Assembly: GCA_002337005.1 (NCBI GenBank)
Contig: DDFD01000024.1
Location: 1-64,000 of the forward strand
Direction of reading: 5' to 3'
Source of the DNA: Flavobacteriales bacterium UBA1937
GTDB lineage: Bacteria > Bacteroidota > Bacteroidia > Flavobacteriales > Weeksellaceae
Length of the DNA stretch: 64,000 nt
Shown here: in pieces, positions 33,112 to 40,453 of the stretch
Layout: each line of letters starts with the position of its first letter
Position numbering within the stretch: the first letter of the stretch is position 1
Program-made: the position numbers and the translations under genes
Notes under the pieces: generated by a model
Seen by the model: only the letters and a program-made list of their open reading frames with translations
Database searches by the model: none
Told to the model about the DNA's origin: nothing

Positions 33112-33474
33112 TTAAGCTTCCCTATTGACCAAATCCATAGAAAAAGCAGGCAAACAAATCGCTAGATATTCACATTCTGCATCAAAGGGATTACTATATC
33201 TTATTCTAGCTCCTTTTTCTATCAAAATACTCTGTCCTGCTTCTAGAATTACCGTTTCATCATCTATTTCGAATTGTTTTTTCCCTCTGATAACGAAGGT
33301 AAATTCATCAAATTCTGGAGTTTGATGAGGTTCACTCCAACCAGCTGGTGCTATCATATGTGCGATGGATATATTAGAATTTTCGGTAGAATTCCCCCAA
33401 TGTTCTTGAATTAATTTACCATCTTCGGTAGGAACAATGAATGGTGTTTTCTGGATTTTATATTTTTTGGTCAT
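33112..33474 (-). CDS. Small cupin-domain protein, 120 aa
   Basis: A single beta-barrel cupin: GWSEPHQTPEFDEFTFVIRG gives the first motif with His and Glu metal ligands, and ILEAGQSILIEKGARIRY the second, where the usual final histidine is absent. Single cupins bind sugars or metals as sensors or isomerases. It lies 2 bp after the LacI-family gene, so it may sense or process the same sugar. The function is inferred from that position. Confidence 0.8.
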   Translation of the reverse strand: MTKKYKIQKTPFIVPTEDGKLIQEHWGNSTENSNISIAHMIAPAGWSEPHQTPEFDEFTFVIRGKKQFEIDDETVILEAGQSILIEKGARIRYSNPFDAECEYLAICLPAFSMDLVNREA

Positions 33475-33476
33475 TT

Positions 33477-34436
33477 TTATATGTAGTAGGTATTAAAATT
33501 TTTATAGTCAGAATTTTTTATTTTCTCTAGAAGTATGCTGGCAGCCATCATCCCCATTTTGACACCATCATTTTTTATAAATTCATAATGAGGATTTAGA
33601 TATTTAGGAAAAATACCTTCGCTAATGGCAATAACTTTGTAAGGTTTTGCACTTAATCCTTTTATTTTCAGCGCATAGTTTAGTCCTGCTAAAGTTTCGT
33701 CACTCATTGCAAAAATACCATCAAAATTTTCATACTCCAAGATGATTTCCAGTTTTTCTTTTACCATTTCTGCTGAATCACAAAATATTGATTTACAAGT
33801 AATTTCGGGGTAATTCTCTAGATAAGCAAGAAAGCTTTTCTTTCTTTTTTCTGTGATTTCTAAATCTTTGTTTCCAAAAATAGCCAAAATCTTTTTGCAA
33901 TGATATTCTACTAATTTTTTAGCACATTGTTCTGCATCTTTTTCATTATTAAAAACCACTTGGTCATACTTTTCTTCGGACAAGCTCTTATCAAAAATTA
34001 CTACAGGAATTCCTAAATCATCTAATTTTTTGAAATGTTCAAAATTTTGAGTTTGAGAAGTTAGAGAAACCAAAACTCCATCTACTCTAGAATTGGCACA
34101 AGTTTGCAGGTTTTCTTTCTCTATTTCAAGAGATTCTTCGGAGGAGAGCATAAAAAACTGATATCCCTCTTTATTTAATTTAGCAGAAATACCTTCTATA
34201 ATAGATGGTACGAAGAACATTGACATTTTTGGAATAATAAGACCTATTACTTTGGTAGATTTTTTTCTAAAATTAATGGCAAAATCATTAGGTACATAGT
34301 TAAAAGTCTCTGCTGCTTCTTTTACCCGCTTTTTTACAGCATCACTTATATCTGGGTGATTGCTGAGCGCTCTAGAAACAGTAGAAGTACTTATCTGGAG
34401 TAAATCTGCAAGGTCTTTTATGGTAATTCTCTTCAT
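33477..34436 (-). CDS. LacI-family transcriptional regulator, 319 aa
   Basis: The N-terminal helix-turn-helix is classic (ITIKDLADLLQISTSTVSRA, then HPDISDAVKKRVKEAA, residues 3-40), with a hinge near 50-58. A periplasmic-binding-protein-like sugar domain follows (about 60-315), with KVIGLIIPKMSMFF and DGIFAMSDETLAG. It should repress or activate the sugar locus to the right. The best site is the double CAAACGTTTG palindrome at 38228-38249; LacI relatives commonly bind such CG-centred palindromes. The gene is in a leftward run with an AraC-family gene and a cupin. Confidence 0.92.
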   Translation of the reverse strand: MKRITIKDLADLLQISTSTVSRALSNHPDISDAVKKRVKEAAETFNYVPNDFAINFRKKSTKVIGLIIPKMSMFFVPSIIEGISAKLNKEGYQFFMLSSEESLEIEKENLQTCANSRVDGVLVSLTSQTQNFEHFKKLDDLGIPVVIFDKSLSEEKYDQVVFNNEKDAEQCAKKLVEYHCKKILAIFGNKDLEITEKRKKSFLAYLENYPEITCKSIFCDSAEMVKEKLEIILEYENFDGIFAMSDETLAGLNYALKIKGLSAKPYKVIAISEGIFPKYLNPHYEFIKNDGVKMGMMAASILLEKIKNSDYKNFNTYYI

Positions 34437-34447
34437 TATAGTATTTG

Positions 34448-35290
34448 TTAAAATATACTTTTATATTCAGAAGGTGTTTTGCCCGTGTATTTTTTAAAAA
34501 TTCTACTAAAATAAGAAATACTATTGAATCCTGAATTATAGCAACTCTCTGAAACGTTTTGTCCTTGTGCTATCATTTGGCAAGCTTTATTAATTCTAAA
34601 ACGATTCACAAATTCTGTAAAAGTGATGTGTGTTGTTTTTTTGAAAAAATTACAAAATGCAGGCAGTGTAAGATTAGCTTTTTTAGCAATTTCATCCATA
34701 GAAATCTCCTTATAATAATTGTTTTCTACAAATGTAAATACTTTTTGCAATCTATCACTATTCTTGGAGAGCAAGGTATATGGCATTACCTCATCATTTA
34801 GTAAAACGTAATTTTCTTCTTCAGAAAGTTGATATAAGATAGTAAGCAATAGAATATATCTACGATATCCTTGGCTATTCATGATTTCTAAAAGAGAGGG
34901 CAATATCGCAATTTTGGTTTCATTACTGAAACAAATTCCGTATTTGGCTTTTTCTATAAATTTTTTAATCTTTTTGGTTTCGGTAATTTTTTCCGAAGAA
35001 AAAATCAATTCTTCATCAAACTGTATTACGATTTCTTCGTGAGGATCTACAGAATTTAACCCAAAACCAGAGTGTGGAATATTAGAACCTATTAATACCA
35101 AATCTCCGTCTGTAAAATTACTCTTATGATAACCTACGTGTCTGGTTCCTGAGCCAGAAACCACACAGACCAATTCTATTTCTGGATGGTAATGGTACTC
35201 CCATTTTAGTTCAGAAGTGGGAACATTAATATGCAAAACCCGAAAAGACGAGCCTTCATCTAAATTTATCTTTTCATAGCTTATTTTCAT
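34448..35290 (-). CDS. AraC-family regulator with cupin sensor, 280 aa
   Basis: Residues 1-100 form a cupin sensor (WEYHYHPEIELVCVVSGSGT, GDLVLIGSNIPH). The last 100 residues are two AraC helix-turn-helix units (ISMDEIAKKANLTLPAFCNF and VSESCYNSGFNSISYFSRIF, ending in YTGKTPSEY). It is divergent from the MFS transporter/trehalase unit, 127 bp away, so it is a likely activator of those genes. It is followed 11 bp later by the LacI-family gene, giving the locus two regulators. Confidence 0.92.
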   Translation of the reverse strand: MKISYEKINLDEGSSFRVLHINVPTSELKWEYHYHPEIELVCVVSGSGTRHVGYHKSNFTDGDLVLIGSNIPHSGFGLNSVDPHEEIVIQFDEELIFSSEKITETKKIKKFIEKAKYGICFSNETKIAILPSLLEIMNSQGYRRYILLLTILYQLSEEENYVLLNDEVMPYTLLSKNSDRLQKVFTFVENNYYKEISMDEIAKKANLTLPAFCNFFKKTTHITFTEFVNRFRINKACQMIAQGQNVSESCYNSGFNSISYFSRIFKKYTGKTPSEYKSIF

Positions 35291-35385
35291 TATTTTAATT
35301 AATATTTATCAATAAAAATACAAATAATATTAATATAATGCAAATTTTAATTTATAGTGTTAAAATAAATGAAAATCGATAATGA

Positions 35386-35393
35386 TAATTTTG
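35386..35393 (+). promoter_or_regulatory. -7 box of the MFS transporter/trehalase unit (TAATTTTG)
   Basis: TAATTTTG fits TAnnTTTG and predicts a transcript start near 35400. That would put a possible ATG at 35382 outside the mRNA and supports ATG 35418. A -33 TTG at the right distance is missing, so an activator such as the divergent AraC-type protein may be needed. Confidence 0.5.
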
Positions 35394-35417
35394 GCTTATG
35401 AAGATAAACAAATATCA

Positions 35418-36647
35418 ATGAAACATCTCAACATAAAAATCTCATTATTCATCAATTACTTTGTTTTTGCAGCTTTGCTAAACAGTGTGGGATTACTTAT
35501 CCAAAAATCACAAAACAGCTATGGTGTTTCAGAAGTAAAAGCAAGTTTTCTAGAACCTGCAAAAGATCTTACTATAGCATTGGTTGCTTTTTTAGTAGGT
35601 TCATTCTTGCCAAAAATTGGTTTCAAAAGAGGAATGCTTATCGGTTATGCTTTGGTATTTATGGGCTGTCTCCAGATGTATTTCGGAAATTCTTATCATA
35701 ATGTCTTGGTGCTATTTGCTTGTACAGGATTTTCGTTTGCTATCATCAAGGTTTCTGTGCTTACTATGTTAGGAATTATTGCTGATACCGAAAGTAAACA
35801 CAAAACATTTATGGGTTATATAGAAAGTGTTTTTATGCTGGGTATTGTATTTGCCTATATTGTTTTTCCGATGTTTTACAGTGAAACCAATCCTGATGCT
35901 TGGCTTAATGTTTATCTTATTTTAGCAGGGTTAATAGGTCTGGTTTTTATCTTTTTCTTTTTTTCAAATTTTGACTTCCCACCTGTTGAAAAGACTTCTC
36001 TGAAAACAGATATGCACAATATGTTTCGTATTCTAATAAAACCTGTTATTATTCTTTTTGCTGTGTTTGCATTTATGTATGTAATGACGGAACAAGGAAT
36101 TATGTCTTGGTTGCCAACTTTTAATCAAAACGTATTGCATCTCAACGAAAAACTGGCAGCTCAAATGGCAGTAATTTTAATGTTAAGTATTGCATTTGGG
36201 CGTTTCATCTCAGGTTTTATTGTAAAAAAAATACATTGGCATATCTACCTTACGCTATGTTTGTTTATGGCTGCTGCTATTGTTTTAGTAGTACTTCCAA
36301 AAGCGGAAACTGTAAAAATTACAGAAATCAATTCCATTACAAATGTTCCTTTCATTGGTTTTGTATTCCCGGTAATAGGTTTGTTTTTAGCACCAATCTA
36401 TCCAATTATTAACTCTACCATTCTGAGTGCTACCAAAAAAGAAGAACACAGTGCTGTAGCTGGTATCCTCACTTTCTTTTCTGCATTAGGTGGTACTAGT
36501 GGTTCGCTTATTTTGGGATATCTTTTTCAGGAATTAAAAAGCGGAAAGGCTTTTTATTTCTCTCTAATCCCTCTTTCTATATTGATTGTTGTGATTTATT
36601 TTATAAGAAAGCAAACAGACCGAAAAGTTGAAAATTCAGATTCATAA
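35418..36647 (+). CDS. MFS sugar transporter, 409 aa
   Basis: About 12 membrane helices in two sets of six identify a Major Facilitator permease. The conserved inter-helix loop (LPKIGFKRGML) follows the second helix. The overall pattern resembles the FucP/TsgA-like branch of sugar and nucleoside symporters. I chose ATG 35418 over 35382 because a -7 box lies between them. It ends 10 bp before the trehalase gene. Since that trehalase has no signal, this permease probably carries trehalose or a related disaccharide into the cytoplasm. Substrate is inferred. Confidence 0.85.
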   Translation: MKHLNIKISLFINYFVFAALLNSVGLLIQKSQNSYGVSEVKASFLEPAKDLTIALVAFLVGSFLPKIGFKRGMLIGYALVFMGCLQMYFGNSYHNVLVLFACTGFSFAIIKVSVLTMLGIIADTESKHKTFMGYIESVFMLGIVFAYIVFPMFYSETNPDAWLNVYLILAGLIGLVFIFFFFSNFDFPPVEKTSLKTDMHNMFRILIKPVIILFAVFAFMYVMTEQGIMSWLPTFNQNVLHLNEKLAAQMAVILMLSIAFGRFISGFIVKKIHWHIYLTLCLFMAAAIVLVVLPKAETVKITEINSITNVPFIGFVFPVIGLFLAPIYPIINSTILSATKKEEHSAVAGILTFFSALGGTSGSLILGYLFQELKSGKAFYFSLIPLSILIVVIYFIRKQTDRKVENSDS

Positions 36648-36657
36648 AATTAAAAAA

Positions 36658-38118
36658 ATGGAAAAGCTATTAGAATTAGAAGAAATAAAAGAACTCTTTA
36701 TAGAAGTTCAAAAATCATCCATATTTTCTGACCAAAAACAAATGGCAGATGCAATACCTATGATTGATGTGGAAGAAATCGTAGAGAAATATAATCAAGA
36801 AAAAAACAAAGTAGATTTTGATTTAAAAAATTTTGTAACAACTCATTTTTCTTTTGCCGAATCTTTGAAATATGATTCTTCTAAACAAAGTATAGAGATA
36901 CAAGAACACATCAAAAAACTTTGGAAACATTTATCTGTATCTAATCCAGAAAACCAAGGTACTCTAATAGGATTACCAAAACCTTACATAGTACCTGGAG
37001 GTAGATTTAATGAATTTTTTTATTGGGATAGCTATTTTGCAATGCTGGGATTACAAGTTCATAACGAAGTAGAATTAATGAAAAACATTGTAGAAAATTG
37101 TGCTTTCCTTATTAATAATTATGGGAAAATACCAAACGGAAACCGCACCTATTTTCTTAGCAGATCACAACCACCTTACTTTTTTATGATGCTAGAACTC
37201 TTGGCAGAAACTTTACAAAATGATAATCTGATAGTACAATATCTTCCCATTCTAGAAAAAGAATATCAATATTGGATGGATCCTGATGAACAAAAAATAA
37301 TAGAATTTCCTGATAACGTTTTTCTAAATAGATATTTTGATAAAAAAAATGAACCAAGAGAAGAGAGCTATTCTATTGATATAGAAGATAAAGCAAAATC
37401 TAAAAATCCTAAATTTTATCAAGATATAAGAAGCGCCTGTGAATCTGGATGGGATTTTTCTTCTAGGTGGTTTGAAGACCCAAAAGACATCAGCACCATA
37501 GAAACCAGTCATATTATTCCAGTAGAGCTCAATTCATTATTACTAAAAATAGAACAGTTCTTAGGAAAATCATTTAAAACCTATTTTAACAATCTAGAAA
37601 AGTCTGAATTTTATTTAAATGCCTCAAAGAAAAGAGCCACAGCCATTGATAAATACCTCTGGAATAATGATGAAAAAAGGTATGTAGATTATAATTTCAT
37701 AGAAGGCAAAAGTACCAAATCCATCAATGCGGCACTGCTTTATCCTTTATTCTTAAACATTGCCAATGAAGAACAAGCAAAATATATGGCAATATTGTTA
37801 GAACAAGAACTTCTAAAAGATGGTGGGATACTAACTACCAATATAGAATCTGGCGAGCAATGGGATGCACCCAATGCTTGGGCACCATTACAATGGATTT
37901 GCTATAAAGCAATGAAAAATTATAAGTATGAAGTACTTGCCTCAAAAATTAAAAAAAACTGGTGCGAAAATGTAGAAAACATTTATAAAAAAACAGGCAA
38001 AATGATGGAAAAATACAACGCATTACAAACTAGCACAATTGCAGGAGGTGGAGAATATCCCAATCAAGATGGATTTGGATGGACCAATGGAGTATATATA
38101 AAATTAATAAATAGCTAA
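36658..38118 (+). CDS. treF: Cytoplasmic trehalase, GH37 family, 486 aa
   Basis: This enzyme hydrolyses trehalose to two glucose with inversion. Both family signatures are present: PGGRFNEFFYWDSYF at about residues 110-124, and QWDAPNAWAPLQ at about 400-411. The Gly-rich GGGEYPNQDGFGWTNG near the end is also typical. There is no signal peptide, so it acts inside the cell on sugar brought in by the upstream permease. I chose ATG 36658, 10 bp after the permease stop; an earlier ATG would overlap it. Length is normal for TreF. Confidence 0.95.
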   Translation: MEKLLELEEIKELFIEVQKSSIFSDQKQMADAIPMIDVEEIVEKYNQEKNKVDFDLKNFVTTHFSFAESLKYDSSKQSIEIQEHIKKLWKHLSVSNPENQGTLIGLPKPYIVPGGRFNEFFYWDSYFAMLGLQVHNEVELMKNIVENCAFLINNYGKIPNGNRTYFLSRSQPPYFFMMLELLAETLQNDNLIVQYLPILEKEYQYWMDPDEQKIIEFPDNVFLNRYFDKKNEPREESYSIDIEDKAKSKNPKFYQDIRSACESGWDFSSRWFEDPKDISTIETSHIIPVELNSLLLKIEQFLGKSFKTYFNNLEKSEFYLNASKKRATAIDKYLWNNDEKRYVDYNFIEGKSTKSINAALLYPLFLNIANEEQAKYMAILLEQELLKDGGILTTNIESGEQWDAPNAWAPLQWICYKAMKNYKYEVLASKIKKNWCENVENIYKKTGKMMEKYNALQTSTIAGGGEYPNQDGFGWTNGVYIKLINS

Positions 38119-38227
38119 TAATTTTTATGATGCACTTCATTTTTAGTAATTTAAAAAATCATTTTTTGCAGAATTAACAGCGGGAAAATGTTAAATAAAT
38201 GTTAAATTTTCATTTATTTTTCAACAT

Positions 38228-38249
38228 CAAACGTTTGCGCAAACGTTTG
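38228..38249. promoter_or_regulatory. 22-bp double palindrome, LacI-type operator
   Basis: CAAACGTTTG occurs at 38228-38237 and 38240-38249 and the whole 22 bp is one perfect palindrome. Each unit is a typical LacI-family site with a central CG. It lies 166 bp before the GH65 gene, and its TTG bases could serve as the -33 element, with a poor TACTTCAC box 20 bases later. The LacI-family gene at 33477 is the natural binder. Confidence 0.75.
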
Positions 38250-38355
38250 CAATTAACATAAATTTAACATACTTCACTTACAAGGATTTTCAATCAATTT
38301 TTAAGATAGATTTACCCAAAACAAAATTTAATACAAATTATTTTTTCACACTCAT

Positions 38356-38401
38356 GGTACTAGCAGGATTACTTATTTTTTTGTTAGTACCTATTTATCA
38401 A
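38356..38401 (+). other. Stem in the leader of the GH65-SusCD operon
   Basis: GGTACTA (38356-38362) and TAGTACC (38395-38401) can pair across a 32-base loop just before the GH65 start. It may influence translation or transcript stability. The 296-bp gap 38119-38414 otherwise contains the operator and no gene. Confidence 0.35.
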
Positions 38402-38414
38402 AACTAATTAATAT

Positions 38415-40421
38415 ATGAAATCATTTTTATTAACCATACTTTTCAGCATTATTTCAATCGAAGGTTTTGCTCAAATTCATATCTCAGACCAATGGCACCT
38501 TACTGCTAATTCCAGAGAAAATTACAATGGCGTATCTATGGCAAATGGTCAGTTTGGGATTGTTACAGATGATACTCCACTTCGTCACAAAGAAGTTATT
38601 CTAGGCGGAGTTTACGAAGCCAGCCCAGAAAACGGAATCAGCAGAATAGTAAGAGGAATAGAATTTCTTAATCTAAGATTAAAAATTAATAACAAGGAAG
38701 TTACTGGACAAAACATAAGCAACTGGCAGCAAACCATTGATATGAAACAAGGAATTTCTACCACTTCTTTCAGTTTTCAAGATTTAGCATCTATAGACTA
38801 CAGTATTTTAGCTAATAGAGCCAATCCTTTCGCTGCAATGGCAATTGTGGAAATTACGCCCAAAAAAAACATAGAGATAGCTGCATTTAATTATATGCAA
38901 GTTCCGGAAGAATTAAAGAATGCCAAGAAGAATTACCGTGTTCTAAAAGATAATGAATATCTGATGCCTGTTTTTGGCACCGTAGCCAATACACTTAACG
39001 GAAAATACAAAGTAGCTGCTTCTACCACCTTTTTGTTTGACAATCAAAAAGAAGAACTTAAATATGAAAACGAAGAATTAGGTTTTTATAAAAAACTATC
39101 AAAAGGCATAAAATATCGTTTTGCCATTGCTGGTGGAATATGTACTTCAAAAGATGTAACAGACCCTCTAAACGAATCTGAGAGACAACCCATATTTGCT
39201 CTACAAGAAGGTATTGACAAAATGTTGGAAAGACATAAAAAAGCTTGGGCAGAACTTTGGGATTCCGGCGATATAGAAATAGAAGGTGATCTAGACGCAC
39301 AACAAAGAGTACGTTTTGCACTTTACAATCTTTACTCTTTTATGAGACCAAATTCCAGACAAAGTATTGCTCCTATGGGATTATCTTCACAAGGATATAA
39401 CGGACATATTTTTTGGGACACAGAATTATGGATGTATCCTATTTTTCTAGCACTACAGCCAGAGATGGCGAAATCTTGTCTCGATTATAGATTTGACAGA
39501 TTAGAAAAAGCAAAGCAAAAAGCCAACATCTATGGCTACAAAGGAGCGATGTACCCTTGGGAGTCAGACGATACTGGTGAAGAAGCAACACCTACTTGGG
39601 CTTTAACTGGAATTTTTGAACAACACATTACTTCTGATATTGCAATTGCTTTTTGGAATTATTATACCGTAACACAAGATAAGACTTGGCTAAAAGAAAA
39701 TTATAAAGTTTTGAAAGAAACTGCAGATTTTTGGGTAAGTAGAGTCCATAAAAATGAAGATGGAAGCTACTCTATAAAAAATGTAGTAGGCGCAGACGAA
39801 TATGCACAGCATGTAGATGATAATGCATTTACCAACGGAGCTGCCATAGAAGCTCTCAGAAACACGATAAAAGCAGCTACCATTCTTGGCGAAAATATTA
39901 ATCCTATGTGGAAAGAAGTTGCAGATAAACTACTCATCCATAAGGAAAACGGAATCACTCAAAATTATAAAGGATATAAAGGTCAAATGATAAAACAAGC
40001 CGATGTCAATTTATTAGCTTATCCGCTTCACATCATTACGGATAAAAACCAGATAGAAAAAGACTTAGTTTATTATTCTGAGAAAATGGATAAAAACGAT
40101 GGCCCTGCAATGGGAGCTGGTGTATTAGCTGTAATGTACGCAAGAATGGGAAATGCAGAAAAAGCATATGATTATTTTGTAAAATCATATTTGCCAAACT
40201 CTAGACCTCCTTTTGGTGTTTTTTCAGAATCTGCAAAAAGCAACAATCCTTATTTTGCTACAGGTGCAGGTGCAATGTTACAGAGTATCATCTATGGATT
40301 TGGCGGGGTAGAACTTACAGACACGGGAATAAAATACAACAAAGGAATATTACCAAAAAAATGGAAATCCTTAAAAATAAAAGGAATTGGAATAAATGAA
40401 AAACTAATCCAAATCCCTTAA
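38415..40421 (+). CDS. Exported GH65 alpha-glucosidase/phosphorylase-family enzyme, 668 aa
   Basis: A Sec signal peptide (LLTILFSIISIEGFAQ) puts it in the periplasm. The N-terminal beta-sandwich includes NGQFGIVTDDTPLRHKEV. The (alpha/alpha)6 barrel carries HIFWDTELWMYP, the general acid E462 in VGADEYAQHVDDN, and the KQADVNLLAYPL motif. A further glutamate, E605 in GVFSESA, lies 143 residues later, where hydrolytic members of the family have a second catalytic acid (from memory, the kojibiose hydrolase of Flavobacterium johnsoniae has such a pair). This and the periplasmic site favour a hydrolase over a phosphorylase. Likely substrates are trehalose, kojibiose or nigerose-type linkages. It opens the SusCD operon behind the LacI-type site. 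Confidence 0.85.
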   Translation: MKSFLLTILFSIISIEGFAQIHISDQWHLTANSRENYNGVSMANGQFGIVTDDTPLRHKEVILGGVYEASPENGISRIVRGIEFLNLRLKINNKEVTGQNISNWQQTIDMKQGISTTSFSFQDLASIDYSILANRANPFAAMAIVEITPKKNIEIAAFNYMQVPEELKNAKKNYRVLKDNEYLMPVFGTVANTLNGKYKVAASTTFLFDNQKEELKYENEELGFYKKLSKGIKYRFAIAGGICTSKDVTDPLNESERQPIFALQEGIDKMLERHKKAWAELWDSGDIEIEGDLDAQQRVRFALYNLYSFMRPNSRQSIAPMGLSSQGYNGHIFWDTELWMYPIFLALQPEMAKSCLDYRFDRLEKAKQKANIYGYKGAMYPWESDDTGEEATPTWALTGIFEQHITSDIAIAFWNYYTVTQDKTWLKENYKVLKETADFWVSRVHKNEDGSYSIKNVVGADEYAQHVDDNAFTNGAAIEALRNTIKAATILGENINPMWKEVADKLLIHKENGITQNYKGYKGQMIKQADVNLLAYPLHIITDKNQIEKDLVYYSEKMDKNDGPAMGAGVLAVMYARMGNAEKAYDYFVKSYLPNSRPPFGVFSESAKSNNPYFATGAGAMLQSIIYGFGGVELTDTGIKYNKGILPKKWKSLKIKGIGINEKLIQIP

Positions 40422-40453
40422 ACAAAAAATATATTAATCCAAAATTTTATTAC

